In this document: positions 1 to 7,429 of the stretch, in pieces
How positions within the stretch are numbered: position 1 is the first letter of the stretch
How the letters are laid out: the number at the start of each line of letters is the position of its first letter
Assembly: GCA_937922655.1 (NCBI GenBank)
Contig: CALAJH010000011.1
Coordinates: 124,001-188,000, forward strand
Reading direction: 5' to 3'
Source of the DNA: an uncultured Bacteroidia bacterium
Lineage (GTDB): Bacteria > Bacteroidota > Bacteroidia > J057 > CALAJH01
Length of the DNA stretch: 64,000 nt
Program-made: the position numbers and the translations under genes
The notes under the pieces: model-generated
The model's database searches: none
What the model was told of the DNA's origin: nothing
Seen by the model: only the letters and a program-made list of their open reading frames with translations

Positions 1-647
1 AGGTATTGTGCCGAGCGTAGGCGTTGCACGGGCGCGTTTTTTTCGGCGAAAAGCCGGGCGTGTTCGTCGTCGAAACACGTTACGGGGACGGCTTCTCCCG
101 AGACTTTTATCTTTTTAAGGGACGTAAACGCTTTTATCACCGCTCCCGCCCATGCGTTGACGATGGGAATTTTCATTTTGGCGTCCAGAACGTTTTTGGG
201 TTTTAACGGCAAAAGATAAACGTCGTAGTCCAAAACGATTTTGTAACCGTTGTATTTGAGAAAAGTATGAATACTTTTTTCGTTGGGATAAGTGTAAATG
301 AAATCCACGCCGCGTCGGGGCAGGTCGAGGTGGGCGAATTCGGCCAATTTTCTGAATTCTCCTTTTCCCCGGGCTTCGGGCACGACGGCCACGTCTTGAA
401 TAACCCCCGCCGTTTTGATTTGCCCGTTGACGAGCATTGGGTAGGTGGGGACATGGTAATAACCGCCAATATTTCCGTTTTCGTCGTGAAGGACGTAGAC
501 CCACGAGGGGTTTCGGGCATATTGCCAATCCCAAAATTTGCGGTCGAAAACGGGGGCTTTATGGGAATCCTCTTGTTGCAGGACGGTTTTTACGGCGGCG
601 ACGAGGCGCTCGGGGTCATCCGCGAGCGAGGCGTTCCATCGGGACAT
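1..647 (-). CDS. GNAT-family N-acetyltransferase, 3' end outside window
   Basis: The frame is open from an ATG at 647 down to the window edge, giving about 215 residues without a stop, so the gene is partial. The start reads MSRWNASLADDPER. Around residues 80-95 lies 'QDVAVVPEARGKGEFRKL', the acetyl-CoA-binding R/Q-x-x-G-x-G/A segment of GNAT enzymes, followed by 'YTYPNEKSIHTFLKYNGYK', the usual terminal strand-helix. The ATG lies inside the 3' end of the upstream deacetylase gene (about 32 bases overlap), so the two are co-transcribed and probably coupled in translation. GNAT or FemAB-like transferases often accompany deacetylases of this kind in exopolysaccharide loci, which suggests a surface-sugar role. 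The substrate cannot be told from the sequence. Confidence 0.75.
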   Translation of the reverse strand, partial: MSRWNASLADDPERLVAAVKTVLQQEDSHKAPVFDRKFWDWQYARNPSWVYVLHDENGNIGGYYHVPTYPMLVNGQIKTAGVIQDVAVVPEARGKGEFRKLAEFAHLDLPRRGVDFIYTYPNEKSIHTFLKYNGYKIVLDYDVYLLPLKPKNVLDAKMKIPIVNAWAGAVIKAFTSLKKIKVSGEAVPVTCFDDEHARLFAEKNAPVQRLRSAQY

Positions 648-1473
648 GAGGCAAATTTTGGCGTTTAAGATACGATTGTAGAACGGCGCCGGCGCCGGCA
701 AAGCGAAACTCTTTGAGCATCGCCCGGGTGTTGGCAAGCGTTTTGGACAAGCGGGTGTAATGGGTGAAACGGGCTTTGCGTTCCATGGGTATACGTGGAT
801 GGCCGGGGTCGTACTCCCACGGATGGATATAAAACATGACGGGCAGGTTTTGGACTTGGCGCGTGCGAATACCCTTGCGAGTGAAAAAATAAGGCAACAA
901 TCGAAAATACGCGCCCCCGACCGCCGGCCTTTTATGTAGAAACGCAAAAGTGGACAAAGGAAACTCGACAATGTCCGCCTCGGGAACATAATACGGCACG
1001 TCGGGTGAGGTGGAAACGCCGTAACGCCACGTTTTGACGGGGCTAATCGAACAGTCGAGCGTATACCCTTCCTCGCGCAGAATTTGCAACGCCCAAAGAC
1101 TTCGAGGCGTAACGCTAAAATAAGGGCTTCGATGGGCGCTAACGGCTTGCCCGCTTATGTCTTCGACGCGGGCCTTGGTTTCGCGTACTTCGATGCGAAA
1201 GGCCTCGGGCGAAAGGTCGTAAACCTTTTCGTGGGTCATGCCGTGGGAACCGAGTTCATGGCCTCCGGCCGCAATACGCTTGACCGCCTCGGGATAGCGT
1301 TCGGCCACCCAACCGAGAATAAAAAATGTACCTTTCGCATCGTACTCCGCCATTAAGTCCAATAGTGGATACAAACCTTTTTCCAGCCGGCGTTCGTAAC
1401 GCTCCCACGAATCGAAAGGCAACTCCACGCCGTGGTACCAATCCTCGACGTCCACCGTAAACGCAAAGTCCAT
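616..1473 (-). CDS. Polysaccharide deacetylase with DUF3473-like tail (XrtA/PEP-CTERM-locus type)
   Basis: A 285-residue NodB-fold carbohydrate esterase. The N terminus has the metal-binding motif TVDVEDW (residues 6-12, Asp8), then TFF at 49-51 and the zinc-binding SHGMTH (His77, His81). The second half has RSPYFSVTP and the C-terminal 'FYIHPWEYDPGHPRIP' typical of the DUF3473 extension found in deacetylases of exosortase/PEP-CTERM-associated exopolysaccharide loci. It should remove N-acetyl groups from a secreted or membrane-linked polysaccharide. No signal peptide is visible. The ATG at 1473 was chosen because homologous proteins begin directly at the TVDVEDW strand; the frame stays open further upstream but that part has no family similarity. 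The 3' end overlaps the GNAT gene. Confidence 0.9.
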   Translation of the reverse strand: MDFAFTVDVEDWYHGVELPFDSWERYERRLEKGLYPLLDLMAEYDAKGTFFILGWVAERYPEAVKRIAAGGHELGSHGMTHEKVYDLSPEAFRIEVRETKARVEDISGQAVSAHRSPYFSVTPRSLWALQILREEGYTLDCSISPVKTWRYGVSTSPDVPYYVPEADIVEFPLSTFAFLHKRPAVGGAYFRLLPYFFTRKGIRTRQVQNLPVMFYIHPWEYDPGHPRIPMERKARFTHYTRLSKTLANTRAMLKEFRFAGAGAVLQSYLKRQNLPHVPMERLARG

Positions 1474-1635
1474 TTTCTTTTGAATTATTGAGGCGAATAT
1501 ACGATTTTTTCCCTTGTATCGGCTTCGGTAATCGGCATATTTTTCTTCAATTCCCATAAAATTTGGATACGAATAACAAAGAGAGGTACCGTTCGTTTTT
1601 ATTGTCGTTGCCGCTAAAAGTCGGCCGTTTGTGAG

Positions 1636-1643
1636 TATCTTTG
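1636..1643 (+). promoter_or_regulatory. Possible Bacteroidota -7 element before the M14 peptidase gene
   Basis: TATCTTTG fits the TAnnTTTG consensus and lies about 100 bases before the ATG at 1742. No well-spaced -33 TTTG is present, so this is a weak call. Confidence 0.35.
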
Positions 1644-1741
1644 CAACCGTTTCTATTTGCAAAAAAACATACGTCAAATTTCTGCATTGAAGACGGGGGC
1701 GTTTCCCCTGATTAAAAACGCAATTCCTGCCATTTATTTAT

Positions 1742-3493
1742 ATGAAGAAAATATTACTCTTTTTTTTATTCGTTTTTTTATTGCCGGTTGCGGCGAACGC
1801 GCAAAGCAAGCCCGATTTGCGTACCCCTCACGAAAAAAACGGCGCCAACTACACGGCCACCCACATTGAAGCCATAGCCTATTACGAACTCTTGGCCAAA
1901 TATTTTCCCGAAAAATGTACTCTTTTAAAGTACGAAAACGCGACGGACGTGGGCAAACCCTTGCATCTTTTCGTCGCGGGGGAAACGAACGTTGTCCGTA
2001 TTCGCGATACGCCCAAACCCAAAATCATGATTGTCAACGGCATTCACCCCGGAGAACCCGAAGGAATCGACGCCGTCATGGCCCTCTGCAGAGACCTTTT
2101 GACGAAAAAACGCGAATTGTTGGACCGATTGGTACTTTTGGTCGTGCCGATTTACAACGTCGACGGCGCATGCGTGCGCGGCTGTTGCAGTCGCGCCAAC
2201 CAAAACGGACCCGACGAATACGGCTTTCGCGCCAACGGCCAAAACCTCGACCTCAATCGCGACTTTATGAAAGCCGACACCCGCAACGCCAAAACTTTTC
2301 AACGTATTTTTCATGCCTTCGACCCCGACGTTTTCATGGACAACCACACCTCCAACGGCGCCGACTATCAACATACGGTTACCGTCATCGGCACCCAACA
2401 CTCCAAACTCACCGAGGATTTCGGGCGTTTCGTCAAAACAGAGTTTGTTCCGGCGATGTACAAGGACATGGACGCAAAAGGCTGGCGCTTGGCGCCGTAC
2501 GTCGTTACCAAAGGTTCCACACCCGACAGCGGAATCGTCGGCTTTTTTGACACCCCGCGCTTCTCAAGAGGATACGTTGCCCTTTTTAACTCCATCGGTT
2601 TTATCACCGAAACCCACATGCTCAAACCTTTTGTCGAACGCGTTCGCGCCACCTACGACCTCAACGAAACCCTGCTCCAACAAACCGTAGTTTACGCCGA
2701 ACGCATCAAAACCCTCCGCAAAAAAAACGAGGTCGAAGACTTTGCCGCGCCTCACCGCATGGTTTGGAAACGCGACGAAACCCGTGCCGACACCATCGTC
2801 TTCGACGGTTATGAAGCCGCTTACCGCACCTCGGCCGTTACCGGTCAACTCCAACTGTATTACGACCAAACCAAACCCTACACCCGAAAGATACCCTTTT
2901 ACGACTACTATAATTTCACCATCGAACGCTCCAAACCTTACGCCTATATCGTACCCCAAGCATGGGAACGCGCCGTCGAAGGACTGAAAAACAACGCCGT
3001 ACCTATGAAACGCCTCGCCCGCGACACCATCCTTGAAGTCGAAGTTCGGTATATAGAAAATTTCAAAACCGTTTTGGAACCTTACGAGGGCCATTACCTT
3101 CATTACGACGTCCAAACCCGTACTCAAACCGCCCGCGTTCCTTTTTTCAAGGGCGATTGGTTCGTCGAGCTTACGCCCCGTTACGCCACGTTTCTCATGG
3201 AAGCCCTCGAACCCGAAGCCGACGACTCCTATTTCGCATGGAATTTTTTCGACGCCTGCCTCATGCAAAAAGAAGGCTTTTCCCCTTATGTTTTCGACAC
3301 CGTCGCCGAACGCCTCCTCAAACAAAACCCCAACTTAAAAACGGAGTTCGAGCTGTGGAAACAGATTAACAGCCCTTCGGCTCGAGAACAACTCGACTTT
3401 ATTTACAAACGTTCCCCGTATTACGAACCTTTCCACAATCGCTATCCCGTCGTTGCTTTGCCCAAACCAATCGTTTTGCCGTTGACCGATTGA
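1742..3493 (+). CDS. Secreted M14-family zinc metallocarboxypeptidase
   Basis: A 583-residue protein with a Sec signal peptide (MKKILLFFLFVFLLPVAANA, then Q at 21). The M14 fold is shown by the zinc ligands in GIHPGEPEG (His102, Glu105), the substrate-binding NLDLNRDF (168-175), the third zinc ligand in DNHTSNGADYQ (His202), and a likely catalytic Glu in TETHMLKPF near residue 290. It should cleave C-terminal residues or peptidoglycan-like peptides in the periplasm or outside the cell. About 250 residues follow the catalytic domain without a recognised motif, and there is no T9SS tail, so it is probably periplasmic. It is convergent with the radical SAM gene; the 206 bases between them hold no gene. 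Confidence 0.9.
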   Translation: MKKILLFFLFVFLLPVAANAQSKPDLRTPHEKNGANYTATHIEAIAYYELLAKYFPEKCTLLKYENATDVGKPLHLFVAGETNVVRIRDTPKPKIMIVNGIHPGEPEGIDAVMALCRDLLTKKRELLDRLVLLVVPIYNVDGACVRGCCSRANQNGPDEYGFRANGQNLDLNRDFMKADTRNAKTFQRIFHAFDPDVFMDNHTSNGADYQHTVTVIGTQHSKLTEDFGRFVKTEFVPAMYKDMDAKGWRLAPYVVTKGSTPDSGIVGFFDTPRFSRGYVALFNSIGFITETHMLKPFVERVRATYDLNETLLQQTVVYAERIKTLRKKNEVEDFAAPHRMVWKRDETRADTIVFDGYEAAYRTSAVTGQLQLYYDQTKPYTRKIPFYDYYNFTIERSKPYAYIVPQAWERAVEGLKNNAVPMKRLARDTILEVEVRYIENFKTVLEPYEGHYLHYDVQTRTQTARVPFFKGDWFVELTPRYATFLMEALEPEADDSYFAWNFFDACLMQKEGFSPYVFDTVAERLLKQNPNLKTEFELWKQINSPSAREQLDFIYKRSPYYEPFHNRYPVVALPKPIVLPLTD

Positions 3494-3699
3494 CCTTAAA
3501 CGCCCGTTTCCGATAAGTTTCGAGCAACGACGGTTTTTAATTTTTGTCCCGTCTTCGACGCAAATTTTACGGATGTGCAGGTCGAATCTTGGATGCAAAG
3601 ACTGGTGCGATTCAATTTGGCGTGGGGTTGGGGGAACGTTGTGCCAAGCTTGAAAGCAAGCGCTTGTGTTTCTCGGCTTGTCGGAGTCGAACGTACGGT

Positions 3700-4662
3700 T
3701 TACGCCCAAACGTATTTTTCTATCAGGTATTTGGTGGTCGAAGGCAGGGCGCGGAAAAAATAACGGTTGAGTTCGACGCCGAAGGACGGATTCATGTAAC
3801 AATTGACGGCGCAACCTTCGCATTCGGGGAGTTTTCCTTCGGTTTGCCGCCACTTTCGCGCCTCGTCCGAATGCCAAACCTCGTAAAGCCGCCCCGCAAT
3901 CGGCAAAGCCTTGACGCCCAAATGGTAACACGGCATCACCAAGGTGTTTTCGGGGGAAACAACGACGGTGGACGTTCCCGCACGGCAAACGGGACGGTCG
4001 ATTCTGTTGCCTCCGTCTTCGCGCAAATCCAAAAACGCCGTATTCAGGTAAACGTCGCGTTTTTTCGACCAACGTCGCAAGAGCGCAAAATGTTCGAACG
4101 ACAAACTTTCGCCCACGTCGTTGTACGCGAATATCGGATTGAGAATCAAAATCAAGTGATTGGGGCGGCAAATTTCTTCGTACACCCGTTCGATATGCGA
4201 AACGTTGTCGTTTTTGACGGTAAAAAGTATGTCCGGGCGTTCGCCGAGGGAAAGCGCGATGCGTATGCTTTCCAAAACAAAGTCGAAGCACGGAACGCCC
4301 CGGACGGCGTCGTGAAGCTCTTTATCGGCGTAATCCAACGAAAAGTGGAGCATATCCACGTTTTTGGCGAGGGCATGGGCGTTTTTGGGATAGAGTAGGG
4401 CGTTGGTCGTGAGCGTGGTAACAAAACCCATGGTTTTAGCGAGGCGGCAAAATTCCGCGGCTTGTCGGTGCAAAAGCGGCTCGCCGCCCGTAAAGTCGAT
4501 GATTTTTACGCCCAAGCGTTTGAGGTCGCGCAAGTTCGCCACGACGGCTTCTCGGTCCGCGTAGGGCGACGGTTTTTCCCAAATGTCGCAAAACGAACAT
4601 TTGGCGTTGCAACGGTAGGTCAAATAATAGTTGCAAAGTACGGGTTTTGAACGCAAAAGCAT
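3700..4662 (-). CDS. Radical SAM protein with SPASM-like C-terminal cysteines
   Basis: A 320-residue radical SAM enzyme. YLTYRCNAKCSFCDIW carries the CxxxCxxC cluster ligands (Cys18, Cys22, Cys25), and the SAM-binding GGEP is at 59-62. The C-terminal part has further cysteines (RPVCRAG, MPCYHLG, LPECEGCAVNC) like a SPASM or twitch domain that binds an auxiliary Fe-S cluster. The ATG at 4662 lies 4 bases after the glycosyltransferase stop; an in-frame TTG at 4692 would overlap that gene instead. The pairing with a GT2 glycosyltransferase suggests modification of a lipid or glycan, but the substrate is unknown. Confidence 0.85.
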   Translation of the reverse strand: MLLRSKPVLCNYYLTYRCNAKCSFCDIWEKPSPYADREAVVANLRDLKRLGVKIIDFTGGEPLLHRQAAEFCRLAKTMGFVTTLTTNALLYPKNAHALAKNVDMLHFSLDYADKELHDAVRGVPCFDFVLESIRIALSLGERPDILFTVKNDNVSHIERVYEEICRPNHLILILNPIFAYNDVGESLSFEHFALLRRWSKKRDVYLNTAFLDLREDGGNRIDRPVCRAGTSTVVVSPENTLVMPCYHLGVKALPIAGRLYEVWHSDEARKWRQTEGKLPECEGCAVNCYMNPSFGVELNRYFFRALPSTTKYLIEKYVWA

Positions 4663-4666
4663 GGCG

Positions 4667-5785
4667 TCAATGGGTTTTTCCTTTCCAAACAACTTTTTGC
4701 CTCGTCAAAAAATAAAGCGGAAGCGTCAATACCAACGCCGAAAAATAAACGAAATATGCCGGCACGTAGAGCGTCAGTCTCGGGCGACCCAAAGCCGAAG
4801 ACGCAAGGGCGACAAAAATCGCGTCCGCCGCGAACTTGGCCGTCAACAGCGCCAACCACATCTCAAAAGGCCAAACAAAATATCCGCCAATCAAAAACGG
4901 GGTGGTAAAGGCGATAACGGTGAACATCGCCGTGGCGTACCACGGACCGTGTTTTCCGCCTTGAAACCAACGGTTGCGCTGGCGCAAAAAACTTTTTCGG
5001 TCGGTGACGGGCCACGTCGCGTTCAGAATTTTCGGGTTGTACAGCATTTTATGGCGCATACCCTTTTTGACGACGGCCTCCATGAGTTTGTAGTCTTCGG
5101 TAACGGAAAAGGGTACGGACTCGTAGCCGCCGACGGCGTCGTAAGCGGTGCGGGTGATGGCGGTGTTGTTGCCGTTGGCGGTGATGGGTTTGCCGAGCGC
5201 GTCGAAGGCTTTTATCGTCGCCATGCCGCCCAACCAATCCAACGCCTGCATCCTCCCCCACAAACCCTCGTCCCGTACGAGCGTGGCTCCCGAAACCATC
5301 GCGGGTTTTTGGCCGTAATGCGGAACATCGAAGCCCGCAACCATTTGTGCGGCCCACGTCGGGTCGTGGGTAACGTCGGCGTCGGTAATCAACAGTATTT
5401 CCCCCGTCGCTTGCCGGGCCAGTTGCGCCAAAACGTTTTGTTTGAACTTAATTCCCGGCCAATCCTCCGTAATTTCGACCAGCGAAAAATGGGTTTTGTC
5501 GGCAATGAAATCCTTGACGATTTTTGCCGTCGCGTCTTCGGAACGGTCGTTGCCGATTAATATTTGCGTCAATTCTTTGGGGTATTCTTGGGCGTCGAGG
5601 CTCTGTAAACATTCCAAAATATGGTCTTGTTCGTTGCGGGCGGCAACCAGAATCGTAATTTTTTTGTCGCGACGGGTACGGTAAGCGTCGGCGGTCAATA
5701 CGCACGCCCATGCGATGAATATTTGCAGGGCGCAATAGACTACAACCGTTATCGCCGCCACATTTTCGTATATCGTTTCGAGCAT
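4667..5785 (-). CDS. Membrane glycosyltransferase, family 2
   Basis: A 372-residue processive-type GT2 enzyme. A membrane helix spans about residues 10-32 (VAAITVVVYCALQIFIAWAC). The GT-A core follows with VAARNEQ, the nucleotide-sugar-binding DADVTHDP and the acceptor-site motif QRNRW, then two to three C-terminal membrane helices (about 270-360). It should transfer sugar from a nucleotide donor on the cytoplasmic face of the inner membrane, for polysaccharide or glycolipid synthesis. It is the first gene of a two-gene operon with the radical SAM gene and is divergent from the AAA ATPase gene. Confidence 0.9.
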   Translation of the reverse strand: MLETIYENVAAITVVVYCALQIFIAWACVLTADAYRTRRDKKITILVAARNEQDHILECLQSLDAQEYPKELTQILIGNDRSEDATAKIVKDFIADKTHFSLVEITEDWPGIKFKQNVLAQLARQATGEILLITDADVTHDPTWAAQMVAGFDVPHYGQKPAMVSGATLVRDEGLWGRMQALDWLGGMATIKAFDALGKPITANGNNTAITRTAYDAVGGYESVPFSVTEDYKLMEAVVKKGMRHKMLYNPKILNATWPVTDRKSFLRQRNRWFQGGKHGPWYATAMFTVIAFTTPFLIGGYFVWPFEMWLALLTAKFAADAIFVALASSALGRPRLTLYVPAYFVYFSALVLTLPLYFLTRQKVVWKGKTH

Positions 5786-5811
5786 CGAAGAGCTTCGCGG
5801 TTATGGATATG

Positions 5812-5819
5812 CAAATATA
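5812..5819 (-). promoter_or_regulatory. -7 promoter element for the glycosyltransferase-radical SAM operon
   Basis: On the minus strand this reads TATATTTG, a match to the Bacteroidota TAnnTTTG element, 26 bases before the ATG at 5785. The -33 position lacks a clear TTTG. Confidence 0.5.
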
Positions 5820-5914
5820 CGCGGATAACCCGAATAACGGCGGCGCCGGCGTTCATATCGGCGAAAATATCCCGTTTCGAAACTAGATTGCCCAAAAGTC
5901 GGTTTTATGAGTTG

Positions 5915-7372
5915 ATGAGCCAACGAGCGCGGGTGCTGGGCGAGCTGAAAACGCGGCCCCTGCCCATTAAAGACGAAATGCGGGCGAACCTGCTCGCCGC
6001 CATCAAAGACGGAAAAAACGTTTTTCGCGGCATCGTCGGCTACGACGACACCGTTTTGCGTCAGGTCAAAGCCGCGATTTTGGCCCGGCACAACATCCTG
6101 CTTTTGGGTTTGCGCGGACAAGCCAAAACCCGTATCGCCAGACAACTCACCGCCCTTTTGGACGAATACACTCCCGTGCTGGAAGGTTCCGAACTCAACG
6201 ACGACCCTTTCCAACCCCTCAGTCCGTACGGAAAACAACTCGTGGCCGAAGCCGGGAGCGACGCCCCTATTGCTTGGCTTCATCGCGACGAGCGCTTCGT
6301 GGAAAAACTGGCCACGCCCGACGTTACCGTCGCCGACCTTATCGGCGACGTCGACCCTATCAAGGCCGCCAACCTAAAACTTTCCTATTCCGACGAACGG
6401 GTCATTCATTACGGCCTCGTCCCGCGTGCCAATCGTTGTCTGTTCATTCTCAACGAATTGCCCGACCTTCAACCCCGCATTCAGGTGGCCCTTTTCAACG
6501 TTTTGCAAGAAAAGGACGTTCAAATCCGGGGTTTCAAAATGCGTTTGCCCCTGGACGTGCGCTTCGTTTTTACCGCCAATCCCGAGGACTACACGCATCG
6601 GGGGTCGATAGTTACGCCGTTAAAGGATAGGATTGGCTCGCAAATTTTGACCCACTATCCCAAAAATATTGCCGACGGCATGGCCATCACCGCTCAGGAA
6701 GCGGCGATTTTGCCCCAACAGCGCGTTTCCGTACCCGAAATCGTACGCGAACTCATCGAGGAGGTGGCGGTGCAGGCCCGGCAAAGCGAATACGTGGACG
6801 CAAAAAGCGGCGTTTCCGCCCGTATGACCATATCCATGCTTGAATACGTTGTCGCCGCCGCCGAATTGCGTTCGCCTTTCGTGCCGACCGTCGCCCGTAT
6901 CATGGACGTGTTTTCCGCCGTACCCTCCCTCACCGGCAAAATCGAACTCGTTTACGAGGGCGAACAGGAAGGACCGCAAAAAGTCGCCCTACATTTGATG
7001 AACAAGGCCGTACGGGCGCTTTTTTTGCGCAAATATCCCGACCCCGAAAAAATCAAACGTTCCAAAGCCCTTAATCCCTACGAAGGCGTTCTTAAGCATT
7101 TTGCCAAAAAATCGTTGGATTTAACCTTCGACATGGACGACAACGCCTATCGAGGCGCTTTGTCCTCGGTGGACGGTTTCGGTGCACTCGGCGCCAAAAC
7201 CGACGCCGAAAAAGAGCTCGTTTTACACGGATTGGCCGAATGCTCGCAAATCGGAAAACGCTGGCTCGAAACCGGCGCCGCCTTTACCGACATTCTCGGG
7301 GGTATTTTGGGCGCGGGTTTCAACGTCGACGACGACGAAGACGAAGACTATAAACCCAAAAGGCGCGGATAA
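5915..7372 (+). CDS. MoxR/ChlI-type AAA+ ATPase
   Basis: A 485-residue AAA+ protein. Walker A is the variant GLRGQAKTR (65-73), Walker B is LFILNE (176-181), and 'TANPEDYTHRG' with 'PLKDRIGSQI' supplies sensor 1 and the arginine-finger region of the magnesium-chelatase I-like clade. The ATG at 5915 fits the family N terminus (MSQRARVLGELK); the frame extends upstream without similarity. The acidic C terminus (DDDEDEDYK) is a lineage detail. Such ATPases usually work with a von Willebrand factor A protein in folding or metal insertion. No VWA gene lies next to it here, and the DUF58 gene 2.8 kb away is on the other strand. Confidence 0.88.
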   Translation: MSQRARVLGELKTRPLPIKDEMRANLLAAIKDGKNVFRGIVGYDDTVLRQVKAAILARHNILLLGLRGQAKTRIARQLTALLDEYTPVLEGSELNDDPFQPLSPYGKQLVAEAGSDAPIAWLHRDERFVEKLATPDVTVADLIGDVDPIKAANLKLSYSDERVIHYGLVPRANRCLFILNELPDLQPRIQVALFNVLQEKDVQIRGFKMRLPLDVRFVFTANPEDYTHRGSIVTPLKDRIGSQILTHYPKNIADGMAITAQEAAILPQQRVSVPEIVRELIEEVAVQARQSEYVDAKSGVSARMTISMLEYVVAAAELRSPFVPTVARIMDVFSAVPSLTGKIELVYEGEQEGPQKVALHLMNKAVRALFLRKYPDPEKIKRSKALNPYEGVLKHFAKKSLDLTFDMDDNAYRGALSSVDGFGALGAKTDAEKELVLHGLAECSQIGKRWLETGAAFTDILGGILGAGFNVDDDEDEDYKPKRRG

Positions 7373-7429
7373 CTTCAACCCTTTCAACAACCGGGTACGT
7401 CAAACCCAACGGCATTCGACGCACCGCCG

